This document shows, piece by piece, positions 1 through 6,862 of a DNA stretch of 34,476 bases. The DNA comes from an uncultured Clostridia bacterium. GTDB taxonomy: Bacteria > Bacillota_A > Clostridia > TANB77 > CAG-508. Every line of letters starts with the position of its first letter. Within the stretch, counting starts at the first letter, position 1. The position numbers were made by a program, and so were the translations under genes. The notes below the pieces were generated by a model. It ran no database searches. It saw nothing but the letters and a program-made list of their open reading frames with translations, and was not told the DNA's origin. Location: contig CALYAC010000035.1 in the NCBI GenBank assembly GCA_944393405.1, positions 1 to 34,476 of the forward strand, in the 5' to 3' direction.

Positions 1-116
1 TGTTTAGTAACCTTTTTCATAATGTCCCAATCTCCGTCCCAAACACTAACAAAATATTCTCCATTTTCAATTCTAAAGTTTTCTCCACCATTTATAAATA
101 AACTCATTTTTTCCAT
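1..116 (-). CDS. Hypothetical protein, partial (C-terminus outside window)
   Basis: The gene starts at an ATG at 116 and runs off the left edge of the window. The first 38 residues read MEKMSLFINGGENF followed by RIENGEYFVSVWDGDWD and a Lys-rich stretch. An AGAGGT ribosome site lies about 8 nt upstream and the conserved promoter cassette lies at 150-178, so this is the first gene of its transcription unit. No family is recognised. An ATG three codons downstream is a possible alternative start with a poorer ribosome-site distance. Confidence 0.7.
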   Translation of the reverse strand, partial: MEKMSLFINGGENFRIENGEYFVSVWDGDWDIMKKVTK

Positions 117-149
117 AATATATTACCTCTTTTCTCTTAACTTAATTAT

Positions 150-178
150 ATTATACTACAATTTTTTCATTTTGTCAA
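150..178 (-). promoter_or_regulatory. Conserved sigma-A promoter cassette, copy 1
   Basis: On the minus strand this reads CTATTGACA, 17 bp, TATAAT. The -35 box is at 173-178 and the -10 box at 150-155. It drives the gene at 1-116. Confidence 0.85.
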
Positions 179-204
179 TAGTTTTTAGAAAAAAAGTTAA
201 AAAA

Positions 205-228
205 AATGAGAATTAAAGAATTCCCATT
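205..228 (-). terminator. Rho-independent terminator after the 237-716 gene
   Basis: A 10-bp stem pairs 205-214 with 219-228 and contains one G-U pair on the minus-strand RNA. A run of eight U follows on the minus strand. It lies 9 nt past the stop codon of the 237-716 gene. Confidence 0.75.
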
Positions 229-236
229 TTATAAAA

Positions 237-716
237 TCAATGTAATTTTTTAGCGAATAAATCCTTATAAGCATAGTGTACTAATCCATCATTTTCAATT
301 TCAATAAGTGTATCATGTAATCTATTAAAATATTTACTTAAAGAATTCAAAATTTTAGTATAGTCGCCTTCTGTTTTTCTAAAAGTAACTTTTTTATAAT
401 CACAATATAAAAACTCATTAGAAGGAGAAATAACAACGGAATTACTTAAATTTTTCAAAACCATATTATCAGGAAGAATAGTATCATCAGTAATAGTATT
501 TTCAAATTCTCCATTTTTAGTGTCAATTCTAAAACTAATTTTAAACATATCATTAGCAAGATAACCATTGCTTAATTCCTCTGTTTTATTAGCAAAATAC
601 AAATCAATATAAATGCTTTTATATAAATTATTATGTGCTACAACCTTTATAGTAGAGTTAGGAAAAACCTTCAAAAAATCATTTTTTAAATTATTTTTAA
701 AATCTACAAATTTCAT
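237..716 (-). CDS. Phage-type hypothetical protein (159 aa)
   Basis: This 159-residue protein begins MKFVDFKNNLKNDFLKVFPN. It carries a central D/E-rich segment and ends near a KILNSLSKYFNRLHDTLIEI helix. It is soluble, with no signal peptide. It has its own promoter cassette (751-779), a good AGAGAGG ribosome site and its own terminator (205-228), so it is a monocistronic unit. The sequence has the feel of a conserved phage/plasmid hypothetical family of Firmicutes, but no function is known to me. Confidence 0.85.
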   Translation of the reverse strand: MKFVDFKNNLKNDFLKVFPNSTIKVVAHNNLYKSIYIDLYFANKTEELSNGYLANDMFKISFRIDTKNGEFENTITDDTILPDNMVLKNLSNSVVISPSNEFLYCDYKKVTFRKTEGDYTKILNSLSKYFNRLHDTLIEIENDGLVHYAYKDLFAKKLH

Positions 717-750
717 ATTTCAAAACCTCTCTTCTTAACTTTCTATATAT

Positions 751-779
751 ATTATACTACAAAATTTTCAATATGTCAA
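751..779 (-). promoter_or_regulatory. Conserved promoter cassette, copy 2
   Basis: TTGACA (774-779), 17 bp, TATAAT (751-756) on the minus strand, preceded by AAAAACTA. It drives the 237-716 gene. Confidence 0.85.
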
Positions 780-804
780 TAGTTTTTACAAAAAAAAATA
801 AAAA

Positions 805-831
805 AATATGGAAAAATTAATCTTCCATATT
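805..831 (-). terminator. Terminator overlapping the end of the 817-1242 gene
   Basis: A 9-bp perfect stem pairs 805-813 with 823-831, followed on the minus strand by a U-rich run. The upstream arm lies inside the last codons and stop of the gene, which is an economical arrangement. Confidence 0.75.
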
Positions 832-1242
832 AATATAAGTAAATCCAATATTTTCATCAATTTTATCAATTTTTTCTTGAAAATATTTCAATAAAGTTTC
901 TTTCAATTCAGTATTTCCAATAAAACTACAATGAGTATCCAAGCAATTACAAGAAATATAAAAATCTTCATTAATATCTAAACTTTCCAAAATTTCAATA
1001 TCTTGTTTTAAATCCTCATTATCTTTATTATTAGAAATAAATTCCTTAACAGAATTTTCCAAATCTTTCAATGCGTATAATAAAACACCATTATAAAAAT
1101 CATTAATTTCTAAATTTTCAATAGACAAACAAAATTTTTCTTTCATAAAATCAATAATATCATTCCAATTATATTGAGTTTTTCCTACATCTTCCCAATC
1201 TAAACTACCACCACCAAAAAGTGCCATTAAAATATATTCCAT
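817..1242 (-). CDS. Acidic hypothetical protein (141 aa)
   Basis: I place the start at the ATG at 1242 (MEYILMALFGGGSLDWEDVG), because GGAGG lies 8 nt upstream. The longer frame would begin at a TTG inside the ribosome site. The protein is very acidic, with a C-terminal helix rich in Lys/Glu/Ile. It contains a Cys pair (CNCLDTHC) that could bind metal, but this is speculative. It is a single-gene unit from promoter 1267-1295. No family recognised. Confidence 0.8.
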   Translation of the reverse strand: MEYILMALFGGGSLDWEDVGKTQYNWNDIIDFMKEKFCLSIENLEINDFYNGVLLYALKDLENSVKEFISNNKDNEDLKQDIEILESLDINEDFYISCNCLDTHCSFIGNTELKETLLKYFQEKIDKIDENIGFTYINMED

Positions 1243-1266
1243 AATTTTTACCTCCAAACTATAATT

Positions 1267-1295
1267 ATTATACTATAAAATTCAAAATTTGTCAA
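1267..1295 (-). promoter_or_regulatory. Conserved promoter cassette, copy 3
   Basis: TTGACA (1290-1295), 17 bp, TATAAT (1267-1272), minus strand. It drives 817-1242. Confidence 0.85.
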
Positions 1296-1313
1296 TAGAT
1301 TTTTTAAAAAAAT

Positions 1314-1583
1314 TTAATCATTCCAAAAATCAATAATTTTTTCTTCTAATTTAATTTTAAAATATTGTCCGTTTTCCTCATCAACACCATAAAAAACGAT
1401 AGAGTTATTTTTTCTAATTTCATTTACTTTCAAATCATCACTTTCAAAATCATCAATATAACTTGATTTTAACAAATAGAAATGATTTTCAGCATTTTCA
1501 AAATTAGAAAAAACAGATGTTTCACAATTTTTTTCTCCACTACTCAAAAAATAAAGTTCAGTAATAACAAAAATACTATTCAA
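1314..1583 (-). CDS. Hypothetical protein with TTG start (89 aa)
   Basis: The open frame extends upstream to 1670, but that part overlaps the small membrane-protein gene at 1603-1758. A TTG at 1583 has an AAGAAGGGA ribosome site at the right distance, giving an 89-residue acidic protein that begins (M)NSIFVITELYFLSSGEKN. It is the last gene of a three-gene unit with 1603-1758 and 1771-2112. No family recognised. The start is inferred from spacing only. Confidence 0.65.
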   Translation of the reverse strand: MNSIFVITELYFLSSGEKNCETSVFSNFENAENHFYLLKSSYIDDFESDDLKVNEIRKNNSIVFYGVDEENGQYFKIKLEEKIIDFWND

Positions 1584-1602
1584 AAAAATCCCTTCTTTCC
1601 TT

Positions 1603-1758
1603 TTAATTTTCAAAATAATAAACAAAACTATTACCAAATAATTCCAATGTAATATTTCCATTTTCAACATTCACAACTTTTATAGTATTAATAGCAACAA
1701 TAGTAGTAACAATAAAAGTTATAAAAACTAATAATAAACAAAAAACAACCTTTTTCAT
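1603..1758 (-). CDS. Small membrane-anchored protein (51 aa)
   Basis: A short gene of 51 codons begins MKKVVFCLLLVFITF. Residues 4-24 form one strongly hydrophobic segment after two lysines, a signal-anchor or signal peptide; Cys7 is not in a convincing lipobox. The tail is about 27 residues (ending NSFVYYFEN) and would lie outside the membrane. A GAGGTG ribosome site precedes the ATG. The gene lies 12 nt after the stop of 1771-2112 and ahead of 1314-1583, so all three are one operon. Confidence 0.7.
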   Translation of the reverse strand: MKKVVFCLLLVFITFIVTTIVAINTIKVVNVENGNITLELFGNSFVYYFEN

Positions 1759-1770
1759 AAAAAACACCTC

Positions 1771-2112
1771 TTATAATTCACAATAAACTTCTTGTAATTC
1801 TTTAATTTCAGTTAGATTTTCAAAAACTTTTCTAGCCTGTTCTTTTTTTTCTTTAGATAATCTTTTAATACCATATTTTTCTTTTGCCACTCTTAAAAAG
1901 TCATCAAATTTATTTTCTATTAAAGTATAAACACAATTTTTCATAACTGATTGAAAAGTATAACTTTCCCACGTTCTGTTTAAATAGTTTATTCTATAAT
2001 CAGCAATTTCATTACCGTTTTTATCTTTTAAAATAGTTTTATGATAAAAACCGTTTCTAGTACCTCCAAATTCATTTATAAATTCATAACCATTTACATT
2101 TACATTTTCCAT
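1771..2112 (-). CDS. Conserved phage hypothetical protein (113 aa)
   Basis: Residues 7-50 carry the pattern GYEFINEFGGTRNGFYH ... NYLNRTWESYTFQSVM. I recognise this as a widespread small protein of Firmicute phages and mobile elements without assigned function. The C-terminal half is a charged helical region. It has a good AAGAAGG ribosome site and is the first gene of the three-gene unit driven by 2145-2173. Confidence 0.8.
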   Translation of the reverse strand: MENVNVNGYEFINEFGGTRNGFYHKTILKDKNGNEIADYRINYLNRTWESYTFQSVMKNCVYTLIENKFDDFLRVAKEKYGIKRLSKEKKEQARKVFENLTEIKELQEVYCEL

Positions 2113-2144
2113 AACAATTACCTTCTTTCTCTTAACTTAATACT

Positions 2145-2173
2145 ATTATACTATAAAATTTTCAATATGTCAA
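2145..2173 (-). promoter_or_regulatory. Conserved promoter cassette, copy 4
   Basis: TTGACA (2168-2173), 17 bp, TATAAT (2145-2150), minus strand. It starts the unit 2112 to 1314. A repeated intergenic element lies just upstream at 2204-2307. Confidence 0.85.
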
Positions 2174-2203
2174 TAGTTTTTTTAAAAAAAATAAAAAAAT
2201 TTT

Positions 2204-2307
2204 ACCTTTTAAAATCAATTTTAAACCACTTTTTATATTTACCCATAAAGTTGTATTACCAACCCCAAAAAATCCATTGTAGGACAATGTCGTTAAAATT
2301 AGGGTAT
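2204..2307 (-). repeat. Interspersed ~105-bp element, copy 1
   Basis: Shares its ends and core with 2603-2707 and 8224-8311. Conserved blocks on the plus strand include AAAATCCATTGT, ATTAGGGTAT and TACCCATAAA. On the minus strand the 5' block can pair with an internal G-rich block (ACCCTAA with TTGGGGT). It contains a further hairpin CATTGT-CCT-ACAATG. It sits between the end of the 2321 gene and promoter copy 4. Confidence 0.65.
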
Positions 2308-2320
2308 ATTAAATACCTCT

Positions 2321-2509
2321 TTATAAACTTTTACAATAATCTAATAACAAGTCATTTTCAAACAATAATGCCTCATTTATGGTATCTACCTTCTTAATTA
2401 CATTTTCCATTTTATAATCATAAATAACATAATATTTATAACCGTTATCAAATTTTTCAATAATTCTATAATTCAACTTTTTACTTTTTTTAATACAAAA
2501 TATTTCCAT
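2321..2509 (-). CDS. Small hypothetical protein (62 aa)
   Basis: A 62-residue protein begins MEIFCIKKSKKLNYRIIEKF and is probably a short beta-rich fold (alternating YKYYVIYDY). It has a strong AAAGGAG site 12 nt upstream. It is driven by the weaker promoter copy at 2539-2567. Single gene unit; family unknown. Confidence 0.7.
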   Translation of the reverse strand: MEIFCIKKSKKLNYRIIEKFDNGYKYYVIYDYKMENVIKKVDTINEALLFENDLLLDYCKSL

Positions 2510-2538
2510 ATTTTCATATCTCCTTTCAACTTAATCAT

Positions 2539-2567
2539 ATTGTATCATAAATTTCAAAATAAATCAA
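2539..2567 (-). promoter_or_regulatory. Conserved promoter cassette, copy 5 (weaker)
   Basis: -35 TTGATT (2562-2567), 17 bp, -10 TACAAT (2539-2544) on the minus strand. Both boxes differ from the array consensus, so weaker activity is expected. It drives 2321-2509. Confidence 0.7.
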
Positions 2568-2602
2568 TAGTTTTTACAAAATTTCTCAAAAAAAATAAAA
2601 AT

Positions 2603-2707
2603 GACCGTTTAAAATCAAAAATAAGCCGTTTTTCTATTCTACCCATAAACTTATATTCCTAATTAATAAAAATCCATTATCGGTCAACGTCGCTCAAATT
2701 AGGGTAT
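2603..2707 (-). repeat. Interspersed ~105-bp element, copy 2
   Basis: Nearly the same length as copy 1. On the minus strand CCTAATT near the 5' end is complementary to AATTAGG in the middle, and TGACCG is complementary to CGGTCA near the 3' end. It lies between the terminator of the 2799-3365 gene and promoter copy 5. Confidence 0.65.
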
Positions 2708-2737
2708 AATACAAACAAATGTTCACTAAAAAATAAA

Positions 2738-2758
2738 AAGTGAGGGATAACCTCACTT
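2738..2758 (-). terminator. Bidirectional terminator hairpin
   Basis: An 8-bp stem (AAGTGAGG with CCTCACTT) has U-runs on both strands. It terminates the 2799-3365 unit. Confidence 0.8.
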
Positions 2759-2798
2759 AAAAAAGCTACACTGATAAAAATGGAAAATTAATAACTAA

Positions 2799-3365
2799 TT
2801 AATAATAGCAAGTCATGTTATCGGCTTTTCCGTCCCATAAACTACAAAAGCCAAAACTTTCAATATTAATATATATAGTGCCACTTTTCAAGCCTTTTAC
2901 CATTTTTGTTGCACCTACTATATTATCTTTTATAAAATTACTTTTTTCTAAAAATTCATTTTTACATGGAGCAACCTTGTAACTATCAAATCCTGTCGTT
3001 TCTATTCTTTTATATGCAATTTCACGAACAACAACAGATTTTTGACCTTTTAATGCCACTACTTGAAAATAATTAGCATTAGTTTGTTCATAACCCCAAG
3101 AATAATGGAATATGTCGCCAATTTTAACACCCAAATAGTTAGATTTTTTGTTATTTTTATTAGTCGTTTTTTTAGAATTATTTTCATTACTTGTATAAGT
3201 TAATTTTCTAAACCAACATTTTTTTACATTATGCCATCTATAATGATTTTCTTTTAGAGTATCTAAAACTTGTTTAGATGGTTTCTCATCAAAATACAAT
3301 TCTTCTCCATTATGTTCTTTATTTTCAACTATTTTACAATTCTTTTTAATTTCTAATAATTCCAT
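2799..3365 (-). CDS. Conserved mobile-element protein (188 aa), two-part
   Basis: The N-terminal segment (about residues 18-52: ELYFDEKPSKQVLDTLKEN then YRWHNVKKCWFRK) matches a short module common in phage and plasmid proteins of Clostridia. A Lys/Asn-rich linker (57-77) follows. The C-terminal segment contains GDIFHYSWGYEQTNANYFQV and a VVREI strand, then KSGTIYINIESFGFCSLWDG, a pattern recurring in phage hypotheticals. No biochemical role is known to me. It is a single gene with promoter 3398-3426 and terminator 2738-2758. Confidence 0.8.
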   Translation of the reverse strand: MELLEIKKNCKIVENKEHNGEELYFDEKPSKQVLDTLKENHYRWHNVKKCWFRKLTYTSNENNSKKTTNKNNKKSNYLGVKIGDIFHYSWGYEQTNANYFQVVALKGQKSVVVREIAYKRIETTGFDSYKVAPCKNEFLEKSNFIKDNIVGATKMVKGLKSGTIYINIESFGFCSLWDGKADNMTCYY

Positions 3366-3397
3366 ATTTTTTACCTCTTTTCCCTTAATCTATATAT

Positions 3398-3426
3398 ATT
3401 ATATCATAAATTTTAGGAAAAGTCAA
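3398..3426 (-). promoter_or_regulatory. Conserved promoter cassette, copy 6
   Basis: -35 TTGACT (3421-3426), 17 bp, -10 TATAAT (3398-3403), minus strand. It drives 2799-3365. Confidence 0.8.
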
Positions 3427-3444
3427 TAGTTTTTTGAAAAATTT

Positions 3445-3714
3445 TTAAAAAATATCTGTAATAATTCCCTTTTCTTCAATACATTTTTTTACAAAATTTT
3501 CCATTCCTTGTTTTGATTTATAATCAAAAATTGTTTTAATACATAAATTTCTTAAATAATAGTAAGTTTTAGCCAAAAATACTTGTTTTCCATTAATTTC
3601 AATATATGGTACATTATCCCAATAACTCCATTTTTCAAAACCATAATCTTCTATTTTTTTATCTTGTTTTAACTTTTTCAAATAATTTATTGCTATTTTT
3701 CTTTTTTCTTCCAT
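3445..3714 (-). CDS. Hypothetical protein (89 aa)
   Basis: An 89-residue basic/aromatic protein begins MEEKRKIAINYLKKLKQD, with a central IEINGKQVFLAKTYYYLRN block. It lies 16 nt after the stop of 3731-4066 and has no promoter of its own, so it is the second gene of that unit. The ribosome site GGAAGGA is about 11 nt from the ATG. Family unknown. Confidence 0.75.
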   Translation of the reverse strand: MEEKRKIAINYLKKLKQDKKIEDYGFEKWSYWDNVPYIEINGKQVFLAKTYYYLRNLCIKTIFDYKSKQGMENFVKKCIEEKGIITDIF

Positions 3715-3730
3715 AAAATATCATTCCTTC

Positions 3731-4066
3731 CTAACAACAAATATTATTATATCTTCTAATAGTATCATTACAAAAATCATAAAAGTTTTTTAAACCTTCT
3801 TTATCATTATAATCTTTAATATTTGTAATATTAGTAGTATCAATTAATTCATTAACATATTGTTTTATGTCATCTTCTGTAATATAATCCTTGTCAAAAT
3901 ATTCTTGTAGGTCGAATATATCAAACCATTCTACAAACTTAAATTTTCTATATCTTGTCTTTTCTTTATTGTAAATTCTTCCATAAATCAAAAAGTAAAA
4001 ATTATGTGCCTTATCGTTATTTACCTCTAAAATTTTTTGTTTTTTTGTTATTTTAAAATCAACCAT
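3731..4066 (-). CDS. Hypothetical protein (111 aa)
   Basis: A 111-residue protein begins MVDFKITKKQKILEV. The segment YRKFKFVEWFDIFDLQEYFD, followed by an acidic helix, is its most distinctive part; it reads like a conserved phage family, but I cannot name it. It is the first gene of a two-gene unit, with a GGGAGAGAG ribosome site and promoter 4095-4123. Confidence 0.75.
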   Translation of the reverse strand: MVDFKITKKQKILEVNNDKAHNFYFLIYGRIYNKEKTRYRKFKFVEWFDIFDLQEYFDKDYITEDDIKQYVNELIDTTNITNIKDYNDKEGLKNFYDFCNDTIRRYNNICC

Positions 4067-4094
4067 TTTTTCTCTCTCCCTTCAACCTATAACT

Positions 4095-4123
4095 ATTATA
4101 TCACACTTTTTAAATATTGTCAA
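4095..4123 (-). promoter_or_regulatory. Conserved promoter cassette, copy 7
   Basis: TTGACA (4118-4123), 17 bp, TATAAT (4095-4100), minus strand. It starts the unit 4066 to 3445. Confidence 0.85.
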
Positions 4124-4143
4124 TAGTTTTTTTGAAAAAAAAT

Positions 4144-4443
4144 TTAAAAATTAAAAAATTCAGCTTGTTTCCTAATTAAATCTAAAAGTTTGTAATCTAA
4201 TGAAAACGGTTCAAACCCTCTATAATCCTGTGCCACAATATCCCTTCTCAAAAATAATCTTTTATTAGGAACTTTAAAAATAATTGTTTTTATATCCTCA
4301 TATTCCTTATTTACAAGTTCTTTTTTACAAATCATACCTTGTTCTCCAAAGTAAGTATCTTGTTTTCTATATATTAAAAATTTCCCATCATCTTTAATTT
4401 TTTTAAATCCTAATTTTTCAAATTCATTTTCTAAATTTTCCAT
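4144..4443 (-). CDS. Hypothetical protein (99 aa)
   Basis: A 99-residue protein begins MENLENEFEKLGFKKIKDDG. It has a beta-rich middle (FLIYRKQDTYFGEQGMIC) and a basic C-terminal half ending in a DLIRKQAEFFNF helix. It has a strong AAGGAGG ribosome site. It follows 4457-4645 by 13 nt and belongs to the same unit. Family unknown. Confidence 0.75.
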   Translation of the reverse strand: MENLENEFEKLGFKKIKDDGKFLIYRKQDTYFGEQGMICKKELVNKEYEDIKTIIFKVPNKRLFLRRDIVAQDYRGFEPFSLDYKLLDLIRKQAEFFNF

Positions 4444-4456
4444 ATTTTTCCTCCTT

Positions 4457-4645
4457 TTAATCTTCTTTTTGTATTCTAATTAAAGTTTTTTCTGTATTAA
4501 AAATATAATCATTATCCAAATCAGCAATATTACAATTCAAATATTTTTCAATTTTTCCTTCTTCATTTATAGAAAAAGCCATAATTGTATTTCCTTCTGT
4601 GTCCTCTATTTCTATTGTTCTATTTAAAATATTTTCTAATTCCAT
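4457..4645 (-). CDS. Small hypothetical protein (62 aa)
   Basis: The start is set at the ATG at 4645 because GGAGAG lies 8 nt upstream; the GTG three codons earlier is too close to that site. The protein is acidic and probably a small beta barrel (IEIEDTEGNTIMAFSINEEG). First gene of the unit driven by 4675-4703. Confidence 0.7.
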   Translation of the reverse strand: MELENILNRTIEIEDTEGNTIMAFSINEEGKIEKYLNCNIADLDNDYIFNTEKTLIRIQKED

Positions 4646-4674
4646 ACTATTCACTCTCCTTTCAACCTATATAC

Positions 4675-4703
4675 ATTATACTACAAAAATCAAAAAATGT
4701 CAA
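4675..4703 (-). promoter_or_regulatory. Conserved promoter cassette, copy 8
   Basis: TTGACA (4698-4703), 17 bp, TATAAT (4675-4680), minus strand. It starts the unit 4645 to 4144. Confidence 0.85.
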
Positions 4704-4731
4704 TAGATTTTTTAAAATTTATTCAAAAAAA

Positions 4732-4764
4732 ATTAAAATGGAATTAAAACAACCCCATTTTAAT
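4732..4764 (-). terminator. Terminator at the end of the RadC unit
   Basis: A 10-bp stem pairs 4732-4741 with 4755-4764, followed on the minus strand by eight U. It overlaps the stop codon of 4760-5002. Confidence 0.8.
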
Positions 4765-5002
4765 TATATAATTCTTCTATACTAACAATAAAAACTTTTC
4801 CACCAATTTCATATTTTAAACGTTTCACACCTTCTAAATCCGTATAAATTTCAAACTTTTTAACACCTAAAGATTTTAATGAATTTCCAAAATTTTCCAA
4901 TATTTTTGTTTCACAAGGAACAATATTTTTATTTCCATTATTAATAAAATCTTGTAAATCATTCAATAAATTTTTAGCTTTCCCCTTATAAGAATATAAC
5001 AT
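4760..5002 (-). CDS. Hypothetical protein (80 aa)
   Basis: An 80-residue protein begins MLYSYKGKAKNLLNDLQDFI and ends in a beta hairpin (KYEIGGKVFIVSIEELYN). It has a strong GAGGAGG site and lies 5 nt after the RadC gene. It is third and last in the unit 5802-5008-4760. No family recognised. Confidence 0.75.
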   Translation of the reverse strand: MLYSYKGKAKNLLNDLQDFINNGNKNIVPCETKILENFGNSLKSLGVKKFEIYTDLEGVKRLKYEIGGKVFIVSIEELYN

Positions 5003-5007
5003 AAAGA

Positions 5008-5460
5008 TTACCTCCTCATTTTTTTATCAAAATTCTTTCCATACATTTTATATAAAGAAAACACGTCATTATTTGCAACAATTACATTATCTAACAACTC
5101 AAATCCCAAAATTTTACAACCAAATTTTAGGTATCTTGTAGTTCTCAAATCTCTTTTAGAAGGTTTCAAACAACCTGACGGATGATTATGTGCCAAAATT
5201 ATACAACTTGCATTAGATAGCAAAGCGACTTTAAAAACTGTCTTAAAATCTAACAAAGAAGTTCTTTCATTACCTTTTGCCACCAAACAATAGTTTATAA
5301 TTTTATGAGTTGTATCTGTAAAAATAGCGAACGTATGTTCTTCGGCGAGAAAATCAAGATTTTCAAAATCATGTAAAAACTTTAAAATATCTTTAGTGTT
5401 ATGTAAAGTTATATTATCTTTAGTAGAAAAATCTGTAATTAATTTAACTTTACTAACCAT
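5008..5460 (-). CDS. RadC/JAB-MPN domain protein (150 aa)
   Basis: This is a stand-alone RadC-like JAMM domain. Residues 91-104 give H-N-H-P-S-G then seven residues and D, the metal-binding signature (His91, His93, Ser95, Asp104). A Glu at 40-41 before the first strand is in the place of the catalytic acid. Bacterial RadC is about 220 residues with an N-terminal helix-hairpin-helix region, which is absent here; this size fits phage and plasmid RadC proteins. The fold is that of zinc isopeptidases, but no substrate is established for RadC. Strong AGGAGG site; middle gene of its unit. Confidence 0.9.
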   Translation of the reverse strand: MVSKVKLITDFSTKDNITLHNTKDILKFLHDFENLDFLAEEHTFAIFTDTTHKIINYCLVAKGNERTSLLDFKTVFKVALLSNASCIILAHNHPSGCLKPSKRDLRTTRYLKFGCKILGFELLDNVIVANNDVFSLYKMYGKNFDKKMRR

Positions 5461-5472
5461 TTTAACCTCCTG

Positions 5473-5802
5473 TTATTCAGTTATTTTTTCAATAAATTCT
5501 TCCAATAGATTTTCAACTTTTTCTCTTTTCTCTTCATTACTTAAAGTTCTATTTTCTATAATATTTTTAGCTTTTTCATTATATTCATCACACAAATCAT
5601 AATTTTTAATGTTTCCAAATGGTCTATAACCTGTAACAATACAAGTGTGTAAATTAATATGGTAAAAATCATAATTCCAACCATAAACACCACTGTTGTA
5701 TCCTGTTTTATTTCTAAAATATAATAAATACCACAAATCACAATATGGAACGCATATAATATTTTTATACATATTTACTTGTTTTCTTGTTATCTTTTCC
5801 AT
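5473..5802 (-). CDS. Conserved mobile-element hypothetical protein (109 aa)
   Basis: The middle shows CVPYCDLWYLLYF, then GVYGWNYDFYHI and IVTGYRPFGN, followed by an acidic helical tail (EYNEKAKNIIENRTLS). I recognise this order of motifs from a widespread unnamed protein of phages, plasmids and conjugative elements in Firmicutes. Function unknown. It is the first gene of the RadC unit, with promoter 5832-5860, and is followed by RadC 12 nt later. Confidence 0.8.
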   Translation of the reverse strand: MEKITRKQVNMYKNIICVPYCDLWYLLYFRNKTGYNSGVYGWNYDFYHINLHTCIVTGYRPFGNIKNYDLCDEYNEKAKNIIENRTLSNEEKREKVENLLEEFIEKITE

Positions 5803-5831
5803 AATAATTACCTTCCTTTCAACTTAATACT

Positions 5832-5860
5832 ATTATAACATTTTTTTTTAAATGTGTCAA
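5832..5860 (-). promoter_or_regulatory. Conserved promoter cassette, copy 9
   Basis: TTGACA (5855-5860), 17 bp, TATAAT (5832-5837), minus strand. It starts the RadC unit. Confidence 0.85.
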
Positions 5861-5906
5861 TAGTTTTTAGAAAAAAAAGTTATAAAAATTAAAAATTCCA
5901 ATCACA

Positions 5907-6224
5907 TTAAACACCTCTTTCAAATTTTTTACAATTCGCACAATTTACCTTATCCATATCACATAAACTACAAGGTTTTACCCAACTATTACAATGTTCA
6001 CAATAACCACCATTTCTATCAATTTCAGTTTCTTGCCCACAATTACCACAATATTCTATTATTCTATCTTTTACAAGTTTTAAATGTTTTCCACCTACAA
6101 TAACAGAATTTATATAACCATCAGCAAAATCCTTATAACTCAATTTTGAATTAGGTTCAATTTCTGTAATGTATTCATTGTATCTATTTATAAGTTCCTT
6201 TTCTTCAAAATCCATATATTCCAT
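5907..6224 (-). CDS. Zinc-ribbon protein with four CxxC knuckles (105 aa)
   Basis: The N-terminal 55 residues are an acidic helical part. The C-terminal half holds eight cysteines in four CxxC pairs (59/62, 75/78, 85/88, 95/98), enough for two zinc sites. This points to a zinc-stabilised protein-protein or nucleic-acid binding module, which is inferred only. Strong AAGGAGG site. It follows 6228-6596 by 3 nt in the unit driven by 6622-6650. Confidence 0.8.
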   Translation of the reverse strand: MEYMDFEEKELINRYNEYITEIEPNSKLSYKDFADGYINSVIVGGKHLKLVKDRIIEYCGNCGQETEIDRNGGYCEHCNSWVKPCSLCDMDKVNCANCKKFERGV

Positions 6225-6227
6225 AAA

Positions 6228-6596
6228 TTATACCTCCTTAATTGGAACGTGTCTAGTATCTTCTAAAATATCGTCCACCTGATTTTTACTAATATAGGAA
6301 TTATCAAAAATATTAGTTTTATTAATTGCATAAACCACTTTATAATCATTATCGTATTTATATCTAATCAAAAATCGTTTTAAAAACGGCTTAAAATTAA
6401 ATTCATACCCCATTAATCTATAAGTTCCTTTTTCCAAATCACTTACACAATGAATACCTCTTAAAAGTTGTTTATATAATCTTTTAAATTCTTTATAATC
6501 TCCATTTTCAGCAACCCTCATAGTTTCATAAACTAAACTATTACTAATATCACTATTTGTATCTGTAAACTTATACATATTATTTAAAATTTCCAT
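6228..6596 (-). CDS. Hypothetical protein (122 aa)
   Basis: The start is set at the ATG at 6596 (MEILNNMYKFTDTNSD) because GGAGG lies 8 nt upstream; the longer frame would start with TTG inside that site. It is a soluble alpha/beta protein with a RLMGYEFNFKPFLKRFLIRY stretch. First gene of a two-gene unit with the zinc-ribbon gene. Family unknown. Confidence 0.75.
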   Translation of the reverse strand: MEILNNMYKFTDTNSDISNSLVYETMRVAENGDYKEFKRLYKQLLRGIHCVSDLEKGTYRLMGYEFNFKPFLKRFLIRYKYDNDYKVVYAINKTNIFDNSYISKNQVDDILEDTRHVPIKEV

Positions 6597-6621
6597 ATTC
6601 TCTACCTCCAAAACTATATAT

Positions 6622-6650
6622 ATTATATCATAATATTTTCAATATGTCAA
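6622..6650 (-). promoter_or_regulatory. Conserved promoter cassette, copy 10
   Basis: TTGACA (6645-6650), 17 bp, TATAAT (6622-6627), minus strand. It starts the unit 6596 to 5907. Confidence 0.85.
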
Positions 6651-6665
6651 TAGATTTTATAAAAT

Positions 6666-6848
6666 TTATTCATAAATTAAACCTTTTAGTTCTTGTAATT
6701 CTTCTTTTAGTCCTTCAACATATAATAAATCACTTTTTCCATAACCACAAACTTTTAATTTTTTTTCTTCATAATCTATCATATCTTGTAATTCTTCAAT
6801 TCTTTTTTCTATTTTTTCAACTTCTTTTTCAGTTAATTCTTTTTCCAT
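6666..6848 (-). CDS. Small coiled-coil protein (60 aa)
   Basis: The start is placed at the ATG at 6848, 10 nt after GGAGG; the upstream in-frame ATG at 6872 precedes that site and lies in the previous gene. The protein is almost wholly Glu/Lys/Leu heptads (EKEVEKIEKRIEELQDMIDY), a predicted coiled coil. Last gene of the three-gene unit 7809-6863-6666. Confidence 0.75.
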   Translation of the reverse strand: MEKELTEKEVEKIEKRIEELQDMIDYEEKKLKVCGYGKSDLLYVEGLKEELQELKGLIYE

Positions 6849-6862
6849 ATTTTTTATTCCTC

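Noticed and set aside
1584..1670. N-terminal extension of the 1314-1583 gene to 1670
   Set aside because: It overlaps a well-formed small membrane-protein gene in another frame and has no ribosome site of its own; TTG 1583 fits.
2204..2707. Possible CRISPR array from the repeated element
   Set aside because: Copies are about 105 bp, diverged, only three, widely spaced, and there are no regular spacers or cas genes.
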